A stretch of 64,000 bases of DNA from JAHCHG01 sp038251885 (GTDB lineage: Bacteria > Acidobacteriota > Blastocatellia > Pyrinomonadales > Pyrinomonadaceae): contig JBBSAX010000002.1 of the NCBI GenBank assembly GCA_038251885.1, positions 11,662 to 75,661 on the forward strand. The letters are read 5' to 3'. Shown piece after piece: positions 52,687 to 60,911 of the stretch (within the stretch, counting starts at the first letter, position 1; every line of letters begins with the position of its first letter). A model generated the notes under the pieces. The model worked only from the letters and a program-made list of their open reading frames with translations. It did no database searches and had not been told where the DNA came from. The position numbers were made by a program, and so were the translations under genes.

Positions 52687-53853
52687 ATGCTGCTTAATTC
52701 ACAAAAAAACAAAAACAAAGGCGAAATCTTTTTCAAGGTTTTGCCTTTGTTTTTGCTCCTTATAATTATCTCGCCGATTTCGATTTACTGTCAACAAACC
52801 GACGGAACTTTAAGTGTTCGCGTCAAGGATTTGGCGGACATCGAAGGCGTTCGTTCAAATCAATTGGTCGGTTACGGACTTGTTGTCGGTTTAAATAAAA
52901 CGGGCGACCGTGTTCAGCAAAATATCTATGCTCGGCAGACTTTGCAAAATCTACTTGAAAGAATGGGAATTTCGACCGAAGCGGCAGGTTTAAAACCTGA
53001 AAATATTGCAACGGTTTTGGTTACGGCAAATCTTCCGCCGTTTGTCCGGCAGGGAATGAAGATTGACGTAACCGTTTCTTCGATTGGCGACGCAAAAAGT
53101 TTGCAGGGCGGAACGCTGATTTTAACGCCGCTCAAAGGTGTTGACGGACAAATTTACGCCGTTGCACAAGGTTCTGTTTCAATTGGCGGAATTTCGGCGG
53201 GAAATCAAGGGAATTCGGTGGAAATAAATCATCCGACGGTTGGCAGACTTCCAAACGGCGCGACGGTTGAACGAACGGTGGAAACGGAACTCGCGGCAAA
53301 TAATCAATTAACTTTGATTTTGCGAAACGACGATTTTTCGACCGCCGCAAAGCTCAATCAAGTTATTAATGCAAAATTCGGGGCGGGAACTGCGCGTGCG
53401 CTCGACGGGCGAAATATCGAAGTAAAACTTCCCGAAAGTTTCGCGGAAAACCGTGTCGGATTCATTGCTGAAATGGAAAATCTGCGTTTAACGCCTGAAA
53501 AAATTGCGAAGATAATTATCAATGAAAGAACCGGAACAATAATTATGGGACGTGAAGTGCGTCTGGCATCTGTGGCGATTTCGCAAGGCGGTGTTACGGT
53601 TCGCATCGGAACGGAATATGAAGTTTCACAGCCCAACATTTTGTCAAAAACCGGACAAACAGAAGTCGTGCCGAAAACAACAGTCGAAGTTCAGGAAAAG
53701 AAACCCGAATCGGTAGTTTTACCCGACGGTGCAACGATTGATGAAGTCGTGCGCGGTCTGCGTGCGCTCGGCGTTTCCGCCCGCGATATTATTTCAATTC
53801 TGCAAGCAATAAAATCTGCCGGTGCGATGAACGCCGATCTTGAAATGCAATGA
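52687..53853 (+). CDS. flgI: Flagellar P-ring protein FlgI
   Basis: The 388-residue protein has a signal peptide (hydrophobic LPLFLLLIIISPISIY). The FlgI core opens RVKDLADIEGVRSNQLVGYG and LVVGLNKTGD, then NIATVLVTANLPPFVRQGMK and IDVTVSSIGDAKSLQGGTL. The central motif GRLPNGATVERTVE and the C-terminal segment ERTGTIIMGREVRLASVAIS are all strongly conserved. FlgI forms the ring around the rod in the peptidoglycan layer. The final LGVSARDIISILQAIKSAGA matches the known C-terminal helix. Complete and standard in length. Confidence 0.96.
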   Translation: MLLNSQKNKNKGEIFFKVLPLFLLLIIISPISIYCQQTDGTLSVRVKDLADIEGVRSNQLVGYGLVVGLNKTGDRVQQNIYARQTLQNLLERMGISTEAAGLKPENIATVLVTANLPPFVRQGMKIDVTVSSIGDAKSLQGGTLILTPLKGVDGQIYAVAQGSVSIGGISAGNQGNSVEINHPTVGRLPNGATVERTVETELAANNQLTLILRNDDFSTAAKLNQVINAKFGAGTARALDGRNIEVKLPESFAENRVGFIAEMENLRLTPEKIAKIIINERTGTIIMGREVRLASVAISQGGVTVRIGTEYEVSQPNILSKTGQTEVVPKTTVEVQEKKPESVVLPDGATIDEVVRGLRALGVSARDIISILQAIKSAGAMNADLEMQ

Positions 53854-53927
53854 AGTCATTTTCAATTTTCAATTTTCAATCTGCGATTGTTTGAAATTCG
53901 GTTTTTAGAAAATATGAAAAAATCCGG

Positions 53928-54020
53928 TCAAAAACTATCAATTATTCACTGTCAATTATCAACTATGAAGACAGTTTGTTTCTGAAAATTAGTGAATAGT
54001 TAATAGTTAAAAGTGAACAG
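53928..54020. repeat. Palindromic intergenic repeat (family F, copy 2; between flgI and flgJ)
   Basis: Arms AACTATCAATTATTCACTGTC and AGTGAATAGTTAATAGTT are partial inverted copies, around GACAGTTTGTTTCTGAAAA. The 'GACAG..TTTCTGAAAA-TAGTGAA' core is shared with 5797-5880. A GTG at 54013 within it is not a credible start for the next gene. Confidence 0.6.
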
Positions 54021-54045
54021 TTTGGTTTTGAAAGAAAATTTTTTT

Positions 54046-55020
54046 ATGAATATCTCTGCTCTCGAAAATTCAGGAAATATCAATTCGCTGTCGAAAAAAT
54101 CTTCAAATGAAGAATTGCGAAACGCCGCGAAGCAGTTTGAGGCGATTATGCTCACGCAATTGACTTCGGCTTTGTCGGAGACAAATACCGATGAAGATTC
54201 GCTTTTTGGCAACGACGGCGGAAGCGGTCTGGCAAAACAAATGTTTGCAGAACAGCTTGCCAAAACAATGGCGGAATCGGGTGGAGTCGGTTTGGCGGAT
54301 ATGATTATGCAGAAATTCGGAATAAATGATGCGAAGGAAAATTCTGCCAAAAAAGATAACTTTTCCGGTGCAATGGCGGCGATAAAAGAAATTCAAGGGA
54401 AAAAAGAAGTTGTAAATTTCACGGGAAACGTCAATGATTTTGAAGTTATTTCAACTTATGAAGATCAGATCGCTAATGATAAATCAGCGGAACCTTTGGC
54501 AAATGCAATGCTTAACGGGGAAATCCGCGATTCGACGCGACCGCGTATTGTTCCTGAGAATAATTTGAGCGAAAAAATGGTATTAACTCCCGTAAATTCT
54601 GCTGAAACTCTCGAATATGAAATGCCCTTAAACGGACGGATTTCTTCGAGTTTCGGAACTAGATTTCATCCGATTGATAAAAAGATGAAAGTTCACACAG
54701 GCGTTGATATTGCCGTTCCGCGCGGAACTTCTGTTGCGGCGGCGGCGGACGGAATTGTCACATTTGCCGGAAGAAAAGGCGGTTACGGCAATGTTGTAAT
54801 CGTTGAACATTCGGACGGAAGACAAACTTTTTACGCTCATTGTGATAAATTATTGGTCGAAAAAGGGCAAACAGTTTCATTCGGGGAAGAAATCGCAAAA
54901 TCGGGTTCGACCGGGAAATCAACCGGACCGCATCTGCATTTTGAAGTCCGGGAAAACGGTAAGCCGATTGATCCGTTAAAGTTCTTATCTAATGTTTTGC
55001 CAAAACTTGCCGAAAGGTAG
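54046..55020 (+). CDS. flgJ: FlgJ-type rod assembly protein with C-terminal M23 (LytM) peptidase domain
   Basis: From ATG 54046 the protein has 324 residues. The N-terminal part (about 10-100) is the rod-binding domain typical of FlgJ: EELRNAAKQFEAIMLTQLTS, GNDGGSGLAKQMFAEQLAKT, GGVGLADMIMQKF. The C-terminal part (about 195-320) is not the usual glucosaminidase but an M23 metallopeptidase: ISSSFGTRFHP, then H217 and D221 in VHTGVDIA, and H296-L-H298 in GPHLHFEV. The zinc ligands appear complete, so it is predicted to be active on peptidoglycan cross-links. It would open the cell wall for rod growth. No signal peptide, as usual for FlgJ exported by the flagellar system. flgM follows. Confidence 0.9.
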   Translation: MNISALENSGNINSLSKKSSNEELRNAAKQFEAIMLTQLTSALSETNTDEDSLFGNDGGSGLAKQMFAEQLAKTMAESGGVGLADMIMQKFGINDAKENSAKKDNFSGAMAAIKEIQGKKEVVNFTGNVNDFEVISTYEDQIANDKSAEPLANAMLNGEIRDSTRPRIVPENNLSEKMVLTPVNSAETLEYEMPLNGRISSSFGTRFHPIDKKMKVHTGVDIAVPRGTSVAAAADGIVTFAGRKGGYGNVVIVEHSDGRQTFYAHCDKLLVEKGQTVSFGEEIAKSGSTGKSTGPHLHFEVRENGKPIDPLKFLSNVLPKLAER

Positions 55021-55052
55021 AATGAGAAAAACCTTTTTCGGGAGAATTTACG

Positions 55053-55361
55053 ATGAGTAAAATAAACATAAACAATGCAAACGATATAGAAGCGATTCGC
55101 GCGGCGCGACAAAATAATCTTTATGAAGTAACGAAAGGCAATATCCAAAAGAGTGAAACAAAGATTTCGGTCAGTGAAGATAAATTGGAACTTTCACCAC
55201 GCGCAGCGGAAGTCGGAAAATTGGTTGACCAAGTTAAAGAATTACCGGATGTTCGCACGGAGAAAGTAAATGAATTGCGCGTGCAAATCTCGGCAGGCGA
55301 ATTTCAACCGACAAGTGATGAAATCGCCAAGGCGATTTTGAAAGACGAAATTATAAAGTAA
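55053..55361 (+). CDS. flgM: Anti-sigma-28 factor FlgM
   Basis: The 102-residue protein, with a Gly-Gly-Gly-free N-terminus, has the FlgM C-terminal helices: DKLELSPRAAEVGKLVDQVK, then PDVRTEKVNELRVQISAGEF and PTSDEIAKAILKDEI. This pattern (S-x-x-A, R-x-E-K-V-x-x-L-R-x-x-I, G-x-Y/F-x-x-x) is distinctive. It holds sigma-28 (FliA, encoded at 46136) until the hook is complete and is then secreted. It lies 32 bases after flgJ. A hairpin AAAGGCA/TGCCTTT in the following 58-base gap is weak. Confidence 0.93.
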   Translation: MSKININNANDIEAIRAARQNNLYEVTKGNIQKSETKISVSEDKLELSPRAAEVGKLVDQVKELPDVRTEKVNELRVQISAGEFQPTSDEIAKAILKDEIIK

Positions 55362-55419
55362 AAGGCATCAATTTTTAACTAACGCATTTGTTTAAAGGAA
55401 TTTGCCTTTCTAAAAAAAT

Positions 55420-55872
55420 ATGCAGGACGATTTAATCAGAAAAGTTGCAAATTTAATGAGCGAACAAACCGCCGCTTATAAAAGTCTGGATAGCGCGACG
55501 ACGCAGCTTTCGGCAGTTATGATGCGCGGCGAAGTCTCGATGGTCGAAACGCTTTCAAAAGCGGGCGAAAGAGAGCTTTTGAAAATGCGTTCGAGATTGC
55601 TCGAAATAACTTCGGCTTTGACTGAATTTGCGGAAATGCGTGCGCGACAAGCTGAAAGAACGCCGCTCGATACGCAGGCTCGTGAACAGTTTGAAATCGC
55701 CGCTAAAGGTTTATTGGAAACGGCAAAGTCCTTCCAAAAAACAGCCGGACGCGCTTCGAGTCTTGCGCTCGGCGGTTCTTCGTTTGCAGCGGCTTGCATT
55801 CAAATGTGCGGTTTGCCGCCGACAACTTACAACGCGCCCGTTTTGAGATACGCCGAAGGAGTTTCACGATGA
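55420..55872 (+). CDS. flgN: Flagellar chaperone FlgN-like protein
   Basis: The 150-residue, almost entirely helical protein (LIRKVANLMSEQTAAYKSLD, ERELLKMRSRLLEITSALTE) lies between flgM and flgK, the normal position of FlgN. FlgN-family proteins are weakly conserved coiled-coil chaperones for the hook-filament junction proteins FlgK and FlgL, both encoded directly downstream. Its stop codon overlaps the flgK start by 4 bases (ATGA), so the two are translationally coupled. The C-terminal 20 residues after a helical bundle are less typical. Confidence 0.8.
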   Translation: MQDDLIRKVANLMSEQTAAYKSLDSATTQLSAVMMRGEVSMVETLSKAGERELLKMRSRLLEITSALTEFAEMRARQAERTPLDTQAREQFEIAAKGLLETAKSFQKTAGRASSLALGGSSFAAACIQMCGLPPTTYNAPVLRYAEGVSR

Positions 55873-57251
55873 GCATAAATTTTTCACCTTTTGAAATTGG
55901 TCGCCGTGCGCTAAATGCAAATCAACTCGGAATTTCAGTTACGGGACAAAACATCGCAAATGTCAATACGCCCGGATATTCGCGTCAGCGCGTCAATTTA
56001 GCCGAATCTGCGCCGACGAGTTTCGGACGAAATGCAATCGGTTCGGGCGTTTCGATTCAAGGCGTACAATCTTTCCGTGATTTATTTATCGGTTCGAGAA
56101 TCCAAACCGAAACCGGAATTGCCGGACGGCTAACAGCAGAACGCGACGCACTTTCTCCGGTTCAAACCGCATTGCAAGGAAGCGAAAACGGTGGATTAAA
56201 TAGTGCTTTGAACGGTTTTTTCGGCGCGTTTCGTGAACTCGAAGCGAATCCGAATTCTGTGCCGCTTCGCGGAATTATCGCGCAAAAAGCACAAAATTTG
56301 ACCAACGCTTTTCAATCAACCCGAAATCGTCTGGACGGAATCAGAAAGGGAATTGACGGCGAAATCCGCACGACAGTTGATCAGGTAAATTCTCTCTCAA
56401 CCAAAATTGCCGATCTGAACAAGCAAATAAAATTAAATGACGGACTCGGCGGCAACACTTCCGCCTTAAAAGATCAGCGTAGCGAACTTGCCACGCAGCT
56501 TTCCGAATTGACCGGAGCGCGTTCGGCAGACAACGGCGACGGCACGATCTCGCTGACCATCGGCGAAGGTCGCGCACTCGTTTCGGGCGATGTTGCATTT
56601 GAGCTTGAAACTCAAAATACGCCGCCGCTCGGACTTGCATCAATTACGCTCGACGGTCAACCTGCAACTTTTGATGAAGGAAAGATTCGCGGACTTCAAA
56701 ATGCAGTTTCGTTTACAACTTCAAACATAGATTCTCTGGACAGTTTGGCGGCATCTGTCGTCGAACGTGTTAACACTCTCCACACTTCCGGCACGGATTT
56801 GGATGGAAACGCCGGAGTAAATTTCTTTAACGCAACTCCGCCTGTAACGGCGGCAAATATTTCGATAAATGCTGCTATTGTTAATGATCCGCGTCTGGTC
56901 GTTGCCTCGCCGCTGACTCAGCCCGGACAAAGCGGAACAGTTGCGGGTGAAATCGCCAATCTTTTGACCGATCCGAACTCTACGGTCGGAAGCCGCAACG
57001 GTTCATTTTCCTCAATTTTCGGTTCGCTCGTTTCAGAAGCGGGCGAGCAGGTTCGCAATGCCGAAGACGGTTTGCAAACTCAAGGCGTGATTCTTTCGCA
57101 AGCAATCGCACAACGCGACGCAGTTTCGGGCGTTTCGCTCGATGAAGAAGCGATAAATTTATTGCAATACCAAAAAGCCTTCGAAGCCGCCGCGCGATTT
57201 TTGAAAGTCGCAGACGAAATGACGCAGACGATTCTTTCGCTCGCCGGATAA
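55869..57251 (+). CDS. flgK: Flagellar hook-filament junction protein FlgK (HAP1)
   Basis: From ATG 55869 the protein has 460 residues. It starts SINFSPFEIGRRALNANQLG, then ISVTGQNIANVNTPGYSRQR, the standard FlgK N-terminus; an upstream in-frame start lies inside flgN and is rejected. The center is flexible, and the C-terminus DAVSGVSLDEEAINLLQYQK, then AFEAAARFLKVADEMTQTIL, is diagnostic. It forms the junction between hook and filament. It is coupled to flgN and followed after 16 bases by flgL. Confidence 0.95.
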   Translation: MSINFSPFEIGRRALNANQLGISVTGQNIANVNTPGYSRQRVNLAESAPTSFGRNAIGSGVSIQGVQSFRDLFIGSRIQTETGIAGRLTAERDALSPVQTALQGSENGGLNSALNGFFGAFRELEANPNSVPLRGIIAQKAQNLTNAFQSTRNRLDGIRKGIDGEIRTTVDQVNSLSTKIADLNKQIKLNDGLGGNTSALKDQRSELATQLSELTGARSADNGDGTISLTIGEGRALVSGDVAFELETQNTPPLGLASITLDGQPATFDEGKIRGLQNAVSFTTSNIDSLDSLAASVVERVNTLHTSGTDLDGNAGVNFFNATPPVTAANISINAAIVNDPRLVVASPLTQPGQSGTVAGEIANLLTDPNSTVGSRNGSFSSIFGSLVSEAGEQVRNAEDGLQTQGVILSQAIAQRDAVSGVSLDEEAINLLQYQKAFEAAARFLKVADEMTQTILSLAG

Positions 57252-57267
57252 TTAAAAGGATAAAAAT

Positions 57268-58173
57268 ATGACTTTTCGAGTAACAGACAGCAATACAAAT
57301 TCGAGTTTTACTAAACGAATTAACGCACAGCGCAGTCAGATCGGTATTTTGCAGGAACGACTCGCAACCGGAAAGCGTATCAATCGCCCGTCGGACGATC
57401 CGAATGGTGCGGAAGCCGTAATAAATATTCGAACTTCGCAAAAAGAAATCGAACAATTCCAAAGAAGTGCTTCAGCCGCAAATCAAAAATTGACGGCGGC
57501 GGATGATACTTTGGGAAGTTACGAAAATACTTTAGAGCGAATAAAAACTCTTGTTTCGCAAGGTTTGAATGCTACAACGACGCAGACCGCAAAAAATGCG
57601 ATTGCCGTCGAACTCGAAGCCTTGCGCGAAAGAGTTTTAAGCACGGCAAATTCAAAAAATAACGGGGAGTTTCTGTTCGGCGGAAGCCGTCAAAATATAC
57701 CGCCGTTCGATCCGGCAACCGCCGCACCCGCCGCAACTCCGGCGACCGCACAATACGTTCAGATCGAACCGGGCGCAAATGCAATCTTTGTTGGCGTAAC
57801 TGCCGAAACGGTTTTCGGCGATGCAACTTCGGATATTTTTTCAGATTTGACAAACGCGATCACTGCACTTCGCGGAACGGGAAATGAATCCGCTGATCGC
57901 ACGACTCTGCAAAATACTTTCAGCCGTCTCAGCGTTTATTCGGATTTAGCCGGAGTTGCCCGCGCAAAAATCGGCGCAAATCAAAACATCGCCGATCTCT
58001 CACAAGAACGATTATCAAATGATTTTCTATCGCTCGACACACGCGCCAACGATATTGAAGGCGCAGATTTTGCCGAAACCGCGATTGATTTAAGCGAAAC
58101 AACAAATGCTCTGGAAGCAACGCTCCAAGTCGTTGCCACAGGTCGCCGTTCGCTGTTTGATTTTCTTGGATAA
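57268..58173 (+). CDS. flgL: Flagellar hook-filament junction protein FlgL (HAP3)
   Basis: The 301-residue flagellin-like protein begins TFRVTDSNTNSSFTKRINAQ, then LQERLATGKRINRPSDDPNG with the D0/D1 helices. The middle has FLFGGSRQNIPPF, which is characteristic of FlgL proteins. The C-terminus is AIDLSETTNALEATLQVVAT, then GRRSLFDFLG. It joins FlgK to the filament. Standard length and intact. Its stop is 7 bases before a family B palindrome. Confidence 0.94.
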   Translation: MTFRVTDSNTNSSFTKRINAQRSQIGILQERLATGKRINRPSDDPNGAEAVINIRTSQKEIEQFQRSASAANQKLTAADDTLGSYENTLERIKTLVSQGLNATTTQTAKNAIAVELEALRERVLSTANSKNNGEFLFGGSRQNIPPFDPATAAPAATPATAQYVQIEPGANAIFVGVTAETVFGDATSDIFSDLTNAITALRGTGNESADRTTLQNTFSRLSVYSDLAGVARAKIGANQNIADLSQERLSNDFLSLDTRANDIEGADFAETAIDLSETTNALEATLQVVATGRRSLFDFLG

Positions 58174-58180
58174 AATTTCG

Positions 58181-58316
58181 GCTGGGAGCGCACGCATCCT
58201 TGCGTGCCAATTCGCTGAAAGCGGATTGAAAAAGTTTGTTTGCAAATTACTTGAATTAATCATGAGATTTTTTCATGCTTACGCGCTCAGCACGCAAGGA
58301 TGCGTGCGCTCCCAGC
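58181..58316. repeat. Palindromic element family B, copy 4 (between flgL and fliW)
   Basis: Outer arms GCTGGGAGCGCA and TGCGCTCCCAGC are perfect. Inner hairpins are CGCATCCTTGCG (left) and its exact inverse CGCAAGGATGCG (right). The second hairpin is TCGCTGAAAGCGG. A spacer of about 70 bases lies between. Confidence 0.92.
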
Positions 58317-58334
58317 TAAAGAATTAAAAAAACT

Positions 58335-58739
58335 ATGCCCGAAATTTCAGTAAAAAATATGAAATATGAATATCAGGAAAGTGAAGTAATTAACTTCACA
58401 GAAGGTTTGATCGGTTTTCCGCAAATGCGCCGCGCGGTCTTGATTCCGATGAATGAATATCTGCCGTTTTGCTGGCTCGCGTCTTTGGATGATGAAAAAA
58501 ATCGTTTTGTAGTTATCAACCCGCGCGAGATTTTTTCGGATTACGCGCCGAATATTCCTTCGGAATTAAGCGAAACCGATCTGCAAACGCTGGCAATCGT
58601 CAAAATTTCTTCCGATTGGGAAAAAACGACGATAAATCTTCGCGCACCAATTTTTATCAACGCCGAAACGCGCAAAGCCGCGCAAGTCGTCTTAACCGAA
58701 AGCGATTACAATTTGGCGGAAAGTCTGCCGATGGTTTGA
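58335..58739 (+). CDS. fliW: Flagellar assembly factor FliW
   Basis: The 134-residue protein matches FliW over its whole length: YEYQESEVINFTEGLIGFPQ near the start, then CWLASLDDEKNRFVVINP and VKISSDWEKTTINLRAPIFI, then NAETRKAAQVVLTESDY. FliW binds CsrA and blocks its action, and it is itself sequestered by cytoplasmic flagellin, so that flagellin translation is tuned to secretion. Here csrA follows after 92 bases and flagellin lies 2.2 kb downstream, a typical arrangement of this partner switch. Confidence 0.95.
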   Translation: MPEISVKNMKYEYQESEVINFTEGLIGFPQMRRAVLIPMNEYLPFCWLASLDDEKNRFVVINPREIFSDYAPNIPSELSETDLQTLAIVKISSDWEKTTINLRAPIFINAETRKAAQVVLTESDYNLAESLPMV

Positions 58740-58831
58740 GTCCCAAGTTCCAAGTCAAAAGCCCCAAGCAAGGCAAATCAAATGACGCAGAACAAAAATT
58801 AATTGCAAATCGCAAATCGCAAATAAAAACT

Positions 58832-59077
58832 ATGTTGGTCTTATCACGCCGCGTTGGTGAAAAAATCGTTATCGGAAATGAAATCGTCATCGAAGTTTTA
58901 TCGGTGAGCGGCGAAGGCGTGCGTTTGGGAATTGTCGCACCGCGCAAAACTTCCGTGCATCGCTACGAAGTTTTTGCCGAGATCGAAGAAGTAAATCAAT
59001 CCGCGTTGGCAAATGATGAAGTCGGTGAGAATGCTCTCGAAAATTTATCAGCACTTGTTCGAGATAAACAAAAATGA
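58832..59077 (+). CDS. csrA: Carbon storage regulator CsrA, translational repressor
   Basis: From ATG 58832 the protein has 81 residues. MLVLSRRVGEKIVIGNEIVI, then SGEGVRLGIVAPRKTSVHRY is the complete CsrA core with the R44-equivalent in the APRKTSVHR loop that contacts RNA. The C-terminal tail is about 20 residues longer than in enteric CsrA. The longer tail is common in FliW-dependent CsrA proteins, where it helps FliW binding. Its stop overlaps the motA start by 4 bases (ATGA). It probably represses flagellin translation through the leader sites at 60861-60900. Confidence 0.95.
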   Translation: MLVLSRRVGEKIVIGNEIVIEVLSVSGEGVRLGIVAPRKTSVHRYEVFAEIEEVNQSALANDEVGENALENLSALVRDKQK

Positions 59078-59829
59078 AACGGCAAATTGATTGGACAATT
59101 TGGCTCGGAATTTTTGTCGGTCTGACGGCAATCTTAGGTGGCGCGTGGTTTGAAGGTCTAAATCTCAGTTTTCTCTGGCATCCGACGGCAGCTTTGATTG
59201 TCGGCGGCGGAACGCTTGGCGCAGTCATTGTTCGGCGCGGCGGAAGCGGCGTAACCGATGCGATAAAAGCCATTTGGAAACTTCGCTACAAAGATGAAGA
59301 TGAAGAAACTCACAAAATAGAACTGGCGCGTCTGGCGTGGCTTTCGCGTTCCGCACAGAAAAGCGGTGTTAAAGCGTATGAAAATTACGCGGAAACAAGC
59401 ACGGACGCGCTCATCTCGCAAGGTTTATTATTGGTCGCCGAACGCGCAAGTAAAGAACAAATTCAGCAAGTTTTAACCCGCAGGCTCAATTTAGAAGACG
59501 AATACGGTTTAGAAGATGCTGCAACTCTCGAAGCGGCGGGCGGATTTGCGCCGACATTCGGAATTTTGGGTGCGGTTCTCGGTTTGATCAGTGTTTTAAG
59601 CGTTTTGGATAAACCGAACGCGCTCGGAATCGGGATTGCCACCGCTTTTGTGGCGACAATTTACGGAATCGGTCTGGCAAATTTATTGTTTTTTCCAATT
59701 GCTTCGCGTCTTAAAGCGCGGCACGAAGCTAAAATGAAACGCCGCGAAGAAATCGCGCACGTAATTCTCGCTTTGCAAACAAAGGAAACTCCGCGAGCAA
59801 TCATCAATCAATTCAATATGATGAAGTAA
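59074..59829 (+). CDS. motA: Flagellar stator protein MotA
   Basis: The 251-residue protein has four membrane helices: near IWLGIFVGLTAILGGAWF, FLWHPTAALIVGGGTLGAVI, then FAPTFGILGAVLGLISVL and AFVATIYGIGLANLLFFPIA. The cytoplasmic loop has the charged region (RASKEQIQQVLTRRLNLEDE) that contacts FliG. The MotA signature 'A-x-x-x-P-x-x-G-I-x-G-A-V-x-G-L' is intact (AGGFAPTFGILGAVLG). It forms the ion-conducting stator with MotB. It overlaps csrA by 4 bases. A family C palindrome separates it from motB. Confidence 0.95.
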   Translation: MKRQIDWTIWLGIFVGLTAILGGAWFEGLNLSFLWHPTAALIVGGGTLGAVIVRRGGSGVTDAIKAIWKLRYKDEDEETHKIELARLAWLSRSAQKSGVKAYENYAETSTDALISQGLLLVAERASKEQIQQVLTRRLNLEDEYGLEDAATLEAAGGFAPTFGILGAVLGLISVLSVLDKPNALGIGIATAFVATIYGIGLANLLFFPIASRLKARHEAKMKRREEIAHVILALQTKETPRAIINQFNMMK

Positions 59830-59840
59830 TTTAAAACGCC

Positions 59841-59942
59841 GGAACGCGAACTTTAGTTCGCCAGTAAATTTATAAAAGTTTTTTTGCAGGTGTTTTTTTG
59901 ACAGATTACGGTTTATGATCGGCGAACTAAAGTTCGCGTTCC
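59841..59942. repeat. Palindromic element family C, copy 2 (between motA and motB)
   Basis: Left arm GGAACGCGAACTTTAGTTCG plus CC (59841-59862) is identical to the left arm at 48528; the right arm at 59921-59942 is its exact inverse. A spacer of 58 bases has a T-rich run. Confidence 0.93.
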
Positions 59943-59955
59943 GTTGCGTTTTTGA

Positions 59956-60609
59956 ATGAGAAGTCGAAAAAAACAAAATTCAGGTGAAATAGAAAGTCGG
60001 CATCGAGATCGCTGGCTACTTTCGTATGCCGATTTGGTCACGCTTCTACTGGCTTTATTTATCGTAATGTATGCGGCGAGCGACCACGAACGGGCTAAAG
60101 AAATTGCCAAAAGTTTTTCTGCCCAGAATTCCGGCGGTGAAGGTATTTTGCCGGAAAACAACTCGCTCGAAGATAAAACCGACAAATTTGAACAAAAATT
60201 AACGGCAAATCCGGTTTTGATCAGTAAAACAAAAATGCGCCAAACCGAGCGCGGTTTTGTTGTTTCCTTGTCCGAAGCCGGATTTTTCTTACCCGGCGAT
60301 GCCGTCATTAGCAAAGAAGCCGAAGAAGTAATTAATTCGATTTGTGAATCGCTCAAAGATTCAAAAGTTGAAATTCGTGTTGAAGGACATACCGATTCAA
60401 CTCCAATCTCAAATTCCCGTTATCCTTCAAATTGGGAACTTTCTACCGCACGCGCTTCATCAGTTCTGTTACGCTTAACCGAAAGAGGAATCTCTCCAGA
60501 AAGACTCTCAGCGGCAGGTTATGGCGGATTTCAACCCGTTGCCGATAATTCAACAATCGAAGGACGCGCCCAAAACAGGCGCGTTGATGTCGTAATTCTT
60601 AATCGTTAA
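59956..60609 (+). CDS. motB: Flagellar stator protein MotB
   Basis: The 217-residue protein has a basic N-terminus (RSRKKQNSGEIESRHRDRWL) and one membrane helix SYADLVTLLLALFIVMYA with the ion-binding aspartate D26. A periplasmic plug and linker follow, and the OmpA/MotB peptidoglycan-binding domain from about residue 100 has VEIRVEGHTDSTPISNSRYP, NWELSTARASSVLLRL and GRAQNRRVDVVI. It anchors the stator to the cell wall. The N-terminus is short and the linker somewhat shorter than in enteric MotB. Next comes a family B palindrome before the flagellin region. Confidence 0.95.
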   Translation: MRSRKKQNSGEIESRHRDRWLLSYADLVTLLLALFIVMYAASDHERAKEIAKSFSAQNSGGEGILPENNSLEDKTDKFEQKLTANPVLISKTKMRQTERGFVVSLSEAGFFLPGDAVISKEAEEVINSICESLKDSKVEIRVEGHTDSTPISNSRYPSNWELSTARASSVLLRLTERGISPERLSAAGYGGFQPVADNSTIEGRAQNRRVDVVILNR

Positions 60610-60618
60610 AGGAATTTT

Positions 60619-60750
60619 GCCGGGAGCGCAGGTTGCCAACCTGCATATGCGCGAAAGCGCGAAAACTTCCGTTAAACTCAAAGTTTTTTGAAAATTATCT
60701 TTATTCGTTTGCTCACGCAAACGTGCAGGTTGGCAACCTGCGCTCCCGGC
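60619..60750. repeat. Palindromic element family B, copy 5 (between motB and flagellin)
   Basis: Outer arms GCCGGGAGCGCA and TGCGCTCCCGGC are perfect. Inner hairpins are GGTTGCCAACC (left) and GGTTGGCAACC (right). The second hairpin GCGC-GAAA-GCGC has a GNRA-type loop. It fills the first half of the 302-base gap between motB and flagellin. Confidence 0.93.
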
Positions 60751-60774
60751 GGAGAAATTTTTTTAATTTTTTCC

Positions 60775-60801
60775 TAAAGTATTCTCACGCTTCACCGATA
60801 A
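60775..60801 (+). promoter_or_regulatory. Sigma-28 promoter of the flagellin gene
   Basis: TAAAGTAT at 60775-60782, an 11-base spacer and ACCGATAA at 60794-60801 match the FliA consensus TAAAGTTT-N11-GCCGATAA in spacing and nearly all bases. Transcription would start about 8 bases later, giving a leader of about 100 bases before the flagellin ATG. Confidence 0.85.
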
Positions 60802-60860
60802 GCATAATGTCAGGAACGCTCGCAAGGCGATTCCAATCTTAAAAAATAAATTAAAACAAC

Positions 60861-60900
60861 GACCAAAGCACGGATGCGGCGGTCAAGATGTTCACGGAGG
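60861..60900 (+). promoter_or_regulatory. Flagellin leader with two candidate CsrA-binding sites
   Basis: A hairpin GACC...GGTC (60861-60864 with 60881-60884) encloses GCACGGATGC, where GCA/TGC pair and GGA (60872-60874) is in the loop, the preferred CsrA target. A second GGA at 60896-60898 is part of the Shine-Dalgarno CACGGAGG. The two GGA cores are 24 bases apart, a spacing compatible with one CsrA dimer bridging both sites. Confidence 0.55.
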
Positions 60901-60911
60901 AACAAAAAATC

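Noticed and set aside
55794..55868. An upstream start for flgK inside flgN
   Set aside because: The 25 extra residues overlap flgN in another frame and do not fit the FlgK N-terminus; ATG 55869 overlaps the flgN stop in the usual ATGA form.
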